This document shows positions 47,047 to 57,749 of a stretch of 64,000 bases of DNA, piece by piece (positions within the stretch are counted from its first letter, which is position 1; each line of letters opens with the position of its first letter). The notes below the pieces were generated by a model. That model searched no databases. It worked only from the letters and a program-made list of their open reading frames with translations, and had not been told where the DNA came from. A program made the translations under genes and the position numbers. This DNA comes from Cristatella mucedo (lineage: Eukaryota; Bryozoa; Phylactolaemata; Cristatellidae). Location of the stretch: NCBI GenBank assembly GCA_009760855.2, contig WPIO01000008.1, positions 8,216,001 to 8,280,000 of the forward strand, given 5' to 3'.

Positions 47047-48621
47047 TTAATAAATTGTACATAGAACAAATAATCCCCTATTAACTATAATATATTCTGT
47101 ACTTAAAACAAAACAAAATGTTGTTTCAGAACTAAATTTCGTTAATCTGGTAAATTTACATGATACTCCACCATCAGAAGTAATATATTTTGCATAACAT
47201 TTTACAACAGCTACATTTTCATCTGATATTTTATTTAGATAAGCAAGATTAACACCATCATTTGAATTAACAGAATCATTTGCAATTCTAATAAAATTAT
47301 TTCTCATATCTAAGTTTCCATTAACCGTTCCACCATTCAAACTAAGAAAATTTGCATCAATATATGCTTTATTAGGACCATCATCAGCATTAACAGGAGG
47401 ATTAACAACACAAATAGTTCCATTTACAGTTAAATTTTCATTCACTATTCAACCAGTAATTGGTAATTTTGTATCACCATAAACTGTCGTTGCAGCATCA
47501 CTAGGATTAATAGGATTAGCAAGATCTACTAATCTATGATTGTTCATGTCAATATCTCCATAAGAAGTAGTGGATCTAGAAATCTTTGTAAAAAAGTTTG
47601 TATCTATATACTTTCTATTTACTGCATCACTAGCATCAATAGGATCACCTAAGTTCTTAATCAAGTTACCATTAATACTTATATTTTCATTAATTGTATC
47701 ACCAGTCTTTCTAATATAGTTCTTTTCATTACTTCCTTTTTTTATAACCAATCATTTCTATACAAGACTAACAAGAAAATCTATATAACTAATTCCACTT
47801 GTAACAGTAAACTTATCAACAGCATAAGTACAAGATCCATCAATATTAATTATTAAAACTGTAGTTCCACTAACTCCACTGTCGCTAGTTAAATCTAAAT
47901 AAGAATTTGTTTTATCAGTTGCATACATAATACCAGATATCATACTAAAGTTAGGTAATGTAACAGGAAAGAATGTTTTAAGGTTGGTTATAAATCCTAA
48001 CTTTCTTCCTGTTCCTTGTTCTATAATTGGAAAATCGCCAGATGTAATTTGTTGCAGTGAATATCCAGGCCCACTACTACCATTAGCAGTAATATTAAGA
48101 CCTAACATATCAAGTTTGAATAAACTAGGATAGGTATTAGAACTCAATCCTAAATATCTAAATCCTACTTGTTTAGTATTCTCAACATATTGTTTTGTTA
48201 CTACATCAGAATCTTTTAAGTTTATAATATTTTTATTTCCCATATTCATACTTGCTGTTGCATTGCCTTGAAACACTTAAGTCATACTTTTCAATAATCC
48301 ATAGTTTATTACTTTATAAGGTCTTATATCACTAAAAACAGTTCCAGCAGCAGAATTACCTAAAATACCAATAACATTCTTACAATTAAGTTGTGACATA
48401 ATTTTTGCACCATTCTTTGATCATAAATTTGATAAAGTTGATACAGTTGCTAACACTCCTGCAGCATTAGTAGCAACACTGTTACCAAAGTTAGTACTAA
48501 GAACATAATCTAATCTTATTGCATCTCCATCACTAACAGGAAAGCCTAAGTTATTTACTCTATTTTTATTTGCATCAAGATCAGTGCAAACATTTCCATT
48601 TATCTTAGTTACTTTTTCCAT
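47047..48621 (-). pseudogene. Fibre-like repeat protein of the element, broken
   Basis: Blocks at 48621-48421, 48276-47758, 47751-47449 and 47445-47047 share a repeated module: a GN-(L/I)-x-M-x-N-x-x-I-type strand, then GDPIDASDAVNRKYID, NPINPSDAATTVYGD or NPPVNADDGPNKAYID. At least five copies occur. This module is common in phage and other viral tail-fibre proteins, where it forms repeating beta units. The blocks stay in one frame except for in-frame TGA at 48421-48423, 47752-47754 and 47449-47451 and TAA at 48277-48279. Receptor binding is suggested by family, not shown. Confidence 0.7.
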
Positions 48622-48633
48622 TACTTATAATAT

Positions 48634-49049
48634 GTGAAGGATAAAAAAGGTAAAGAAGTTGCTGAGGATATAAAAGAAGCAGTTAGTACAAGTAAAGAAG
48701 TTGTTTCAGGTGTTGCAACTGCAACCGAAGTAGGATCAACAGCTGATATAAAAGTAGTACCTAAGATTGCAATGAAACTGTCTTTACAAGCTTCAAACAA
48801 GATAGCAAAGATATCAAAGCAAAGATAGTTCCAAAAGTATTACAACCATTTAAAGTTATTGGAAGTGTTACTAAAGCACTAGACGGTTTTCTATCAGGAG
48901 TTACAGGAATAGTAGATTTAGGACTATTTATAAAAGAGATTGTAGATGATATTGCTTCTGGTAAATACGGTCAAGTTTTCTGGAAAACAATGGTAGATAA
49001 AAAAGAAGGACTAACAAAGATGGTAGCAAGTTTAGAGGTTGGCTATTAA
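48634..49049 (+). pseudogene. Element ORF with hydrophobic segment, one frameshift
   Basis: Lys/Glu-rich start (GKEVAEDIKEAVSTSKEVVS), then KIAMKLSLQASNKIAKISK. A frame change near 48810 leads to VLQPFKVIGSVTKALDGFLS and a hydrophobic stretch VTGIVDLGLFIKEIV. The end at TAA 49047-49049 overlaps the stop of the minus-strand endonuclease. No family recognised; a minor virion protein is one possibility. Confidence 0.5.
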
Positions 49050-49603
49050 ATCACTGAGATTGTACTAGAAGAATTTATTTGTGCAAATTCAAGATGAAAT
49101 CGAATAGCTTCAAGATCTCTAACTTTTGCTGCGTCTTCTGGATCATCGAAATATCCCAAATAGCATCTAACTCCATCTATTGTAATATATGACTGCCATT
49201 TCTTATCTCTTTTATGAAAACTAACTCCTATACAATTTGAAGTGCTATTTCTTAGTTTTCCTCTGTTTCTACAGTTTTCTGCATCACTTGCTAATCTTAG
49301 ATTGCTTATTCTGTTATCACTTTTAATTCCATTAATGTGATCCAATTGAAAGATAGGCATTTCATTTTTAGCAATCAGCCAAGCAATCATATGAGCTTTA
49401 TATATTTTACCATCTATTTCTATATTTCTATAACCATGTGAGTTAATTGTTCCAGCTTCTTCTCCAGATTTAACAGTTCTTCCCCTATCTACTTTCCATC
49501 TGAAAACTCCGCTAAAAGCATTAAAATGCAAAAGCTCTATAACACGTTCTCTGAATTCTGTAACTTCGTCAATTCTCGAAGTACAAACTTCATCAAAAGA
49601 CAT
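49046..49603 (-). CDS. HNH endonuclease with AP2-type DNA-binding domain
   Basis: An intact 185-codon frame. Residues about 30-105 form an HNH_3-type nuclease core (INSHGYRNIEIDGK, AHMIAWLIAK, and LDHINGIKSDNRISNLRLAS with the H-N signature). Residues about 120-165 form an AP2-like DNA-binding repeat (CIGVSFHKRDKKWQSYITI, CYLGYFDDPEDAAKVRDLEA). This pairing is typical of homing endonucleases of phages and large DNA viruses. Gln uses CAA/CAG only. It is a likely mobile passenger of the element. Confidence 0.88.
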   Translation of the reverse strand: MSFDEVCTSRIDEVTEFRERVIELLHFNAFSGVFRWKVDRGRTVKSGEEAGTINSHGYRNIEIDGKIYKAHMIAWLIAKNEMPIFQLDHINGIKSDNRISNLRLASDAENCRNRGKLRNSTSNCIGVSFHKRDKKWQSYITIDGVRCYLGYFDDPEDAAKVRDLEAIRFHLEFAQINSSSTISVI

Positions 49604-49652
49604 TTTCTATAAAGTAATTTTTATCTGTTTACAATAATTTAATTTATATAGA

Positions 49653-49790
49653 ATGGATTTCCATCAAGTAAAACTTGCTTTATCTCATCATCAAGTTAAG
49701 CAAATACACAACTCCATAGAACCTATCTCAATCAGACTTAAACATTCAGACTTATCTGGAACTGTTTCAATCTTTGTTGCTTATACTCAA
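49653..49790 (+). pseudogene. Truncated element ORF at the right break
   Basis: It starts MDFHQVKLALSHHQVKQIHN, then RLKHSDLSGTVSIFVAYTQL, after which the frame runs into LINE B sequence. The spacing of L-S-x-x-Q and S-x-x-x-L-S-G resembles small Polinton/adintovirus proteins with repeated LTxxQxxKI-like units. That likeness is from memory of the family and weak. Confidence 0.45.
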
Positions 49791-50130
49791 CTATGGACAA
49801 TTAGCTGCTCCATTCCTCAACTTACCGACCGTTTGGCGACAGAAGCTTTAGCTCTGCAGGTCCTAGACTGGAACTCGCTTCCACGATTCTTACGTAACGA
49901 CAACTACTTTCCTACTGTCGACTATGGCACATCTTTTCTAGCGTTTCTGAGCTGCTACTTCCAAGCTACTCACTACCTCAACTGCTCTCCTGACTCTGCT
50001 ATGCTTCCCACTTTCTTTTTGCTGCGTGAGATGAAGTCTGTGGGCTACCGAATACGTACCGAAAGCCGTTTATGCTGTGGTTGCGCTATGGAGTTACAGA
50101 CCGACATACATTACATAAACTCCCGGGCTG
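49788..50130 (+). mobile_element. LINE family B, 3' end fragment
   Basis: The plus-strand frame reads LNRLATEALALQ-like remnants, then VLDWNSLPRFLRNDNYFPTV, matching the minus-strand frame at 2682-2257. It then passes through the 3' end to GGAGTTACAGACCGACATAC and a short ATTACAT tail. It replaces the right end of the Polinton-type element. Confidence 0.75.
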
Positions 50131-50139
50131 CTTTTCCAC

Positions 50140-50975
50140 TCGAAAACCGATGTCCTGTTAGTCGAAATACGAAATAGTCTTAAAACGAATTAATCAGACA
50201 GAGAATTATTTGATGGCTAGGTCCGAGCTGCCTCACAACCCGGATATTAACTGAGTGAGCGACCGATAAGTTCTCCGCCTTCTTCATTGGCGAAATTTCG
50301 CATATTCCTACCTCCATAAAACCACCCGACTAAAGCAAGTGGCGAGTCGCATTCAGTGACAAACCTTAAGAGATTTTCCGGGATCTCTGTATGAGAAGTG
50401 GCTCTCTGAATCAATTTTAATAAAAAGAGCTCGTATTCTGAAGACTATATACAGTCCCCTCTGTGGTTTTTATTGGCATACAAAACTTGGTCCACTGTTA
50501 ATTCGAGTTTTAATGCTTCTCTCGATAATGTATTTTTTCCAAAGTCAAATCGGCTATCGTTCGACCAATCCTCTAAAAAGCTTGGATTAGATTCGGAGAC
50601 CCTAGCAAACTCCTGCACAGTCACCTTTCTCGTCCAAAATGTTTGGAACGATTGTCGCTTAGCAGCTTGTAGAACGCATTGAGAAGAATGAATTGCCGGC
50701 AACAAATTTAGTCTAGATTCACGCGACACCACTCGGCTGAAACTGTGCTGTCCTTCGTGTGACCGACGATTCCCTCCGCAGCCACGACGATGGGAAATGC
50801 TGCAACCTCGAAATGCTACAATGGAAATGCTGCGGAGGGAGTTGTCCCAGCAGCCTGCTCGATCTGTAGTCTGCATTTGACTGTAGAGACTGATCGCTAG
50901 ATTCTACTTTAACGATTGGGAACGACGATGAAATGCCTGGCAGACGAGGCACTGGCTGGCGTTATTCAAATCGTA
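50140..50975. other. Intergenic, nothing recognised
   Basis: Short open frames on both strands without domains. Confidence 0.45.
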
Positions 50976-50976
50976 C

Positions 50977-51780
50977 TTGTGCGATCGTCTTCGTTCCGTG
51001 TCACATGGCGGCCATGCCTCATCCAGCAGACAAGTCATATCTGGAGTTTCGCAGGGCTCCGTTCTCGGTCCTATGCTGTTTCCTGTTTATAAAGAAACCT
51101 CTCTAAAGAAAAAGCGACGGGATTCCATACGATCGGCAATCACTTACATGCTTCCATTGAAAAGAAGAAATTGTCGGGAAATATTGCAGTTGGGATTCAA
51201 GCGACACTACTCCACTGAAACTGCTCTCCACCATGTATAAAATGACATCCTATGCAGCAATAATGACTGGAATGTCACTGCCTTAAAGCTGGTAGATCTA
51301 TAAGCCGAGTTTGACGTTATTAATCATGATATTCAACTTGAACGATTGAGGACAGCAATCATGCTAGCAGACGAGACACTGGTATGTTTTAAATATTACT
51401 TGTAAGATGGTGTTCAATCCGTGTCGTGTGACAGTCGGATCTCATCCGCCAGACCAATCACCTGTAAAGTCCCACAAGGGTCCGTCCTTCGTCCTTTGCT
51501 GTTCCTTATTTACACTGAAACTCGGGAAACATGATTCAAGCCCATGGTATCGGCAATCACTTTCATGCTGGTGATACTCAGCTGTATTTGTCGTTTAAAC
51601 CGACGGAATATGCTGCAGCGATTGATAAATTGAAGGCTTGCCTTGCAGAAATTCAATCCTGGATGTCTGTAAATTTACAAAAAATAACGACGATAGAACT
51701 AAGCTACTACTCATAGGACACCCTAAACGTTTGGCTGGATTAGAAGACTTGACTCTGTTATAATAGGTGATACCACGCGA
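50977..51780 (+). pseudogene. LINE RT fragments (probably family B)
   Basis: Blocks GVSQGSVLGPMLFPVY (51040-51090), GFKRHYSTETALHHV (51195-51240) and KVPQGSVLRPLLFLIYTE (51460-51522) are RT motifs, followed by LNRRNMLQ-like decayed sequence. The GSVLGP block occurs twice and out of normal order, so two copies are joined or one is rearranged. Stops and frame changes throughout. Confidence 0.75.
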
Positions 51781-52019
51781 CCGTCACCATCCTGCCTAGA
51801 TTTTAAAGTTTTCACTAAGAAGGCTGCTTCCACAGCTAGCCATCACGTCTGATATGTATCTAGGATTGGGGACTGACTGCGATGGTGGCTTGCAAAAGAA
51901 CTAGCTCACTGGATCTGTCTGCCTGGTTCGCATTCGTCTCGTTACCGATTAAGGAATAAGCACTCTACGTGTTCTCAGTTAGAGAGAGAGAGAGGAACTC
52001 TGTTTGCTTTCTTGTTGTT

Positions 52020-52375
52020 TGCGATCTTAATGCAAAGGTTTGTTTCTTGTTAGGAGTTGAGCAGCTTTTGAAGACACTTGACCAGACCAAACTTCGTCAA
52101 CAACTTTTAGATCTTGGAGGCTTCTATTGTTCAGACGTTGATGGAACAGAGCTGTACAACGAAATCTGTCACTACGAAATGATTTTTGCCACATGCAACG
52201 ACTCGGCACCATAAGCCCCACTGGAACTCATGTCTTAGATCGTCAGTTAAGGAGTAGATATGTTTCTTAATTTGAGAGTTTCCTTTCCAAGTTCTTCTAA
52301 CCATAGCTTTTTCAGTAGCCAATTGCGAAGGTCCTATAGCAAGTGGAGATAATCATGTCTTTGTCTTCTATCTCT
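52020..52375 (+). pseudogene. hAT transposase C-terminal remnant
   Basis: The plus-strand frame has KLRQQLLDLGGFYCSDVDGT followed by ELYNEICH, then, after stops and a frame change, VLLTIAFSVANCE. The order matches the end of hAT transposases of the zinc-finger MYM-type-1-like group, where the last stretch is the dimerisation region. Only the C-terminus remains. Confidence 0.6.
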
Positions 52376-52379
52376 CTCC

Positions 52380-53700
52380 GACTTTCTCTCACTCTCTTGG
52401 TCTCTCTCTCTCTCTCTCTCTCGATCTCACGCATCTTATCTCTTTTTCTCTCTTCCAAACCTCTGAGCAAATGACCACTGAGTACACGCCGTTGTCTTCA
52501 TCGTCGAGATGTCTTCATTGTCTAGCTCAGCGGCTGGCAGCGATGCTGATGGTGCCAAGTGAAGCGTGTCAGACGCAGCGCGACGGTGCGCGTCCTTGTA
52601 GAAGTTGTGCCAGGCAGCTCACCTCACCCAACAGCTTGACCCATTTTCACAGGTCGTAGCTATTTTCTCTAGCTGGCAGGGCGGCGACCAAGGACTGTGG
52701 CTTTCGAAGGTCGCCGAGAGCACATGCCATTAGCGGCCAATCGTTACACTAGGAAGAGAAGAGGGCCGGTTTCCATCCACTCAGAATTGCCACTTTGATG
52801 CAGGATGCTGATCGAGAGCATCCATGCATGGGTGCATAGAGAGAGGCAGCTGCAAGTGGTGAGACGGACGTGCTGAGATGTGTGCTGGCCACTTGCCTGC
52901 ATTCGGATGAGCCTGCGGTTGACGTCCAGGCTGAGATTCGGAATGATGTAGAAGGCCAGGAGCAGAGCCTTGCCAACCCTCCCCCCTCCCGCCGCGGCCA
53001 CGACATCGACCCTGACCACGTCGATCCTGACGGCGGCAAGGCTGAGCAGTAGGCTCGCTGGCTCCCTAAGCATCCTGGATGCAGGCTGGGCTGCAAGTCT
53101 CACTTTTCCGAATATGTCAGCTGCTCAATACTCTCGATTGGAAATTCACGGTGGTTTTGCACATAATAGCGACCGGAGTGAGTAGTAAACTACCGCAGCG
53201 TTCGGTCACAGCAAACTGCAGCCGCCGACCGGTAATTTGCACATTGCTTGTAATGCGCCGCCCACCATGTTCGCTCGCCCTAAAGCTCAGCTGCTTCTAC
53301 CCCCTCCAGCGCTCTACGCCACATGGGCTGAGGCGTGTGAGGCAGACGTCGACGATTGCGTGCGCGTCGATCGTGACGGCATTGCGTAGTCGCTCATGCG
53401 AAGGAGCTGCATCGAAACGCAGCAAGTTCCCTAAGAGCTCAGCAGCTGGCCATGGATGAACTGCAAGTCACTGAAAGCTATTGAAAATGAACAAAACTGC
53501 TTTAAAATGAGTCGGCCAGTTCAAAGAGGCAGTGGGCATTAAAAAGCGCAACAGCAGCTGAGTAAATCTAAATTCTTCAGACGTTCTGCTTTGTACGCGA
53601 GATTTTAAGCTCTCCCATGATGGAGCCAGGTTAGCTCTGCGCTGCAGACCAGAGGTTTGCGAGAGCTCCTTTTGTTCACCTCACGATTTTCACAAGTCTC
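52380..53700. other. Intergenic, no gene seen
   Basis: Contains a TC-rich patch at 52373-52430. Overlapping open frames at 52744-53460 lie on both strands with no domain. Confidence 0.45.
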
Positions 53701-53706
53701 TACCTT

Positions 53707-53926
<220 letters not shown>

Positions 53927-53929
53927 GTA

Positions 53930-54830
53930 TATGCTTACATGCCTGTGGATTCGCTTCGCTGAGTCTATAAATACTGTACATAAATTTAAGAGTCTATTAC
54001 ACGTAACTCCCGGAATACTGGTCGCCATCTTTCCGCGTAACGGACGGATGGACTTTCTCGATTTAATTAGTAAGGAGATATATATGTGTATTATTTCGTT
54101 CATTTTAAAAGCATCCTAAGGAAACTTAATCTCTATCCAGGCGCTTGACGTTTGAGGTGTGGCTATGAAATATTTTTAACATTTGTAAATACTCTAAAGG
54201 TCCCGCACTCTTTCCAAAGCAATGAATTTACAATCCAATACACTTTATCAACCAATACCGCAAATCCTAGTAATATTAGCAGAAGAACTCATACAAGCTA
54301 TCGCTGATAAACTTTTTGCGGTACATGACAGCCCAAATAGCCTACAGTCGTCTGTCTTAGTCGTACTGCGACTTAGAGGGTCCGCTTTATCTTATTGAAT
54401 GTGAGGCACGCGTGCTTCGATCTCGGACCTGTGAGAAATAGCCTAACTAGACCTTGCCTCAAATATCCATATATTCTGTCAATTTTATTATGTTTCTTCT
54501 CAAAACTAAGAATTTCATAGAAAATTTGGCAGTTCTTAAGTCATTAGAGGTTATGCGCTAAAAAATTCGCTCCATTAAGGAAATGCGTATTAGGGATTCT
54601 GCGACGCCTTCCTCGCTCAAGAGAGCAAGTATGCAACTGTACATTATAAGCGAAAAGAGTAAATTGGAGTTGGCTGAGGATTAGAGTGGACGTTTTCTCT
54701 AGGTGTGACTCGTCTTCAAGCTGAACTCTTGGGTGGTTAGGCATAGTTTTCCTGAAAATTTCGGTTCTATTTGATAAGAAGAGACTTCTCTGGACTGGAC
54801 AGACCTATCTGGCAATGCATCCTGGTCTAT
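53930..54830. other. Intergenic, mostly unrecognised
   Basis: A weak minus-strand LINE A 3' remnant may lie at 54110-54160 (AAACTTAATCTCTATCCAGG, CGCTTGACGTTTG). Nothing else is supportable. Confidence 0.4.
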
Positions 54831-54831
54831 T

Positions 54832-54962
<131 letters not shown>

Positions 54963-54999
54963 AAGAACCAAGATAAAACCGTGCGTGTTGCTTTGTATA

Positions 55000-55150
55000 A
55001 AATAAATAAAAAATACTAACTGATTTAACAGCCTCTTTTTGTACAGCGGCAAAAGAACCTTAATGGCCATCGCCACCGCTTGCAGCTGCATTAAAGGATC
55101 GCCCGCCGCAGGATTAGAACCCACGACCTCGGGACCGAGGTCGTGAAGAG
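55000..55150 (-). repeat. tRNA-derived SINE
   Basis: Minus-strand copy: TTTAACAGCCTCTTTTTGTA, CACCGCTTGCAGCTGC, GGATCGCCCGCCGCAGGATT and GAACCCACGACCTCGG (B-box region in reverse). Confidence 0.75.
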
Positions 55151-55159
55151 AAAATTTGC

Positions 55160-56820
55160 GATATCGGAGCCTCAGTATCTAATTCGTGTAACCAATGGTT
55201 ACACGAATGCTGCCAAATGATGCTTAAAATGATTGCATTGACTTAACATGGATCCTGTATTTAGTCGTTCGAGAGAGATGCAGTGTAAAGTGCATCGCGA
55301 TTACGCACCCTACCACTTTCTTTTGAGCTTAGCATTAATAAGTCCCAGACGACTGGGGCGAAAGTGAGGGACAACAATTATTTAATTTCAGTTGGCACTT
55401 AGTTTGGTTATTTGGTATTGAATGATTCGCGAGCTTTGCTCGGCATCGTTGTATCGAAATCCGTCGAAAATAGACGCGCCCGAGTCTGTAGCTGTTTCCA
55501 CGAATCTGCTTAGCGCGACGTAGATTTCATGGCCGCGCCGTCAGTTCTCAGACTATTTGCATGCCGATCGCAACGGAGGTCATCTCCATGTGGCCAGAGG
55601 CGTCGCTAGCTCTGCTGAATGCAAAATCCGGCGTCGAAGGCGAGGCAGCTCATTAGGGCAGACGAAGTCAAGGCCGCCTATGGTCTCGCCTTCTTCGCTC
55701 TCAATCGCCGTTACAATGCAGGAGGTCGTCCTAAAAGTCGCTTTAGCCTTCGTCGATACTCCTGCCGCCCCGGCGTGACACGCAGCTGCTGTCAATCGAC
55801 TGCCCGTGCTCGAAAGTTGGTACAGCGGCCACATCGCGGAATAGTCATTGGATGGCAGGCTGCCACGACCATCACAGTGAGTCACTTCACAGCCAGAGTC
55901 GATTGGCAGGTGCCCTTTCACGGTTTTATACAGCGGAAAGGTCACCAGAAGACTGCCAGATCGCGGTGTCTCACGTATCGCATACGCCGATTCCTCGCCA
56001 TTTATTTAAGTCACCGACTTCCTGTGTTCGGTTTCAATGCATCGTGCTGCTCCAGAGACAATGACGAAGGTCGCGAGCGAGAAATCATCGGTGCCTGCGG
56101 TTTAAGGCAAGCTTTGCTGCATCGGCCATACTCGAGTCAGATTTAAGATTCACTTGCAAGAGAAGCAATCCAAGTCTTATTGACGTACTATCGAGGCTCA
56201 GGTACTAAGTCGTCGATCGGGAGTAACGAGCCGGCAGAGCCAGTCGGCTGCTACGCAGATGTCCGAAGGTAAGATGAACCTTTATCGGTGCTAAAGCGAC
56301 TAGTTGCTACAAGTTCGTTCTTGACCCACTGAGTATTTTTTGCTATCTCGCCTGTGGCGTCCATTTGATTTTCTTGGTTTTTTAGTCCATCGAAGTAAGA
56401 CAAATGCTTATAGTGTTCACCGGAAGTAACGTTTGCTTACTTCTCTGTTATCTGTCAGGCTTAGGGACTAGTCCGCATGAATTTGCTACCCAAAAAGAAC
56501 TAACTTATTTCTGTTTTACAACGAGGCATGCTTTACCTATGGAAAATGTGTACAAATTTCCTATCTTCCTTAAGCTGATAGATCGACCAATTAAGAGAAT
56601 TTTGACTTGTAATACCTGCATATGGCCCTTTTCAGCGACGGACTTGGGCAGCCGTTAGAAAATGAGGTTTTCGATCGTAAAAAAAGCAATTTATCAATGC
56701 AAGTATGTTACAAAGATATATACTTACTGGTGTGAAGTTCTTTATTTGCACTATAATTAAATTGAGACTCGATACACGTCCTAATTTCTTGCTACATTAA
56801 ATATATCGTGTACAGTAGCA
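55160..56820. other. Intergenic, no gene seen
   Basis: Overlapping open frames at 55557-56150 on both strands lack any domain. I looked here for exons 2-8 of paralogue 2 and saw none. Confidence 0.45.
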
Positions 56821-56822
56821 GC

Positions 56823-57190
56823 GTGCACGATGTAATCTAATATAATGAGTCTCCGCCTGTAACTGCACCAAGCCACGCAGACTATGTGGGTATTATGTAG
56901 GATAGGTTTCTATAGCGCTTTCAAAGCCTAAGTGGCTTACGGTATGCATGCAGTAGCAAATAGACTTAATCTCAGGCAACAAAGAGAAATTGAGAAGCGT
57001 AGCTGAGTCAGGAGGAAGTGGGGAAGCTGAGGAAGTGACGTAGAGATGAAGTAGCAGCTCAAGACTGATGTAAAGGATGTGCCATAGCCGGCAGAAGGAG
57101 AGCTTATGTTGTTGCGTAAGAACTGTGCAATTAAGTTCTGCAGTCAAGGACCTTCAGAGCACAAGCGTCTGTCGCTAATGGCCTTTAAGC
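56823..57190 (-). mobile_element. LINE family B, 3' end fragment
   Basis: TAATATAATGAGTCTCCGCC, CTGTAACTGCACCAAGCCAC and GCTTACGGTATGCATGCAG match 2161-2300 in the same (minus) orientation and continue into a decayed coding stretch. Confidence 0.7.
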
Positions 57191-57686
57191 GTATCGAATA
57201 GATTACCATAGTTAAATTCCCTTTGAAAGCCACCAAAGCTATGCAAATCTAACTTGGTTTCATTACGGCATACGCAAAGTTCTCAGAGATAGATTACGGT
57301 CTGTTCGGGGGTGCTACGAACATCTTATTATTCTTTTTAGTATTATCAAGTCACACTAGTAGCTAACTGGTTGAAAAAACTGACATATCATTTCGCTCGA
57401 TCCTTCCCGAACGTGACGCGTTGAGATTCGCAGTTGAATCTTTGGGCTCAGCTGGTGCTACAACTTAGCGCCTGCTTAAGCTGATCAGATGTTCTCGCTA
57501 TCCGCGACCCACTGCGACCATCACCTGTAAAATCTTGCCGATCGGTAATCGTGCATTCGCGAGAATTTTCTAGTGACTTGAACTCTTGAGTCTCTGTCTG
57601 CGTCTGACGCCGCCGAATGGCCCCACAATATTTGCACCGCGGTGAAGGACTCAGCGTGCTTTTAAAATCACAAATCTCTTTCTTCT

Positions 57687-57736
57687 AAGCTTAGCGTTCC
57701 TGGCACGCTTGGAGGCGTGCCAGGAATGCTAAGCTT
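57687..57736. repeat. Near-perfect 22-bp hairpin
   Basis: Arms 57687-57708 (AAGCTTAGCGTTCCTGGCAC plus GC) and 57715-57736 pair with one mismatch around a 6-base loop. No transposon ends or coding region are associated with it. Confidence 0.85.
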
Positions 57737-57749
57737 CGCTCTTCTTAGT

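Larger units (their letters stand above)
40972..49790 (+). mobile_element. Polinton/Maverick-type (adintovirus-like) element, right-truncated
   Basis: An AT-rich block (about 30% GC by eye, against roughly half in the host) begins with a foldback sequence at 40972. It holds a family-B DNA polymerase of the Polinton type, unknown ORFs, a fibre-like minus-strand gene, an HNH-AP2 endonuclease and a truncated ORF. It ends without a matching terminal repeat against a LINE B fragment near 49790. Typical Polintons are 15-20 kb and carry integrase, ATPase, protease and capsid genes; none was recognised here. Many frames are broken, so the element is inactive. Class is firm from the polymerase; finer placement is not. 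Confidence 0.85.

Noticed and set aside
41187-49603. All three stop codons reassigned, with TGA as Trp
   Set aside because: Trp is written TGG many times in the element and only about four TGA fall in frame. At 47449 the repeat alignment suggests Gly, not Trp, at the TGA. Point mutation explains these better.
49046-49603. Host AP2-type transcription factor
   Set aside because: The AP2-like part is fused to an HNH nuclease core, the gene has no introns and lies inside the AT-rich element, so a homing-type endonuclease is the better call.
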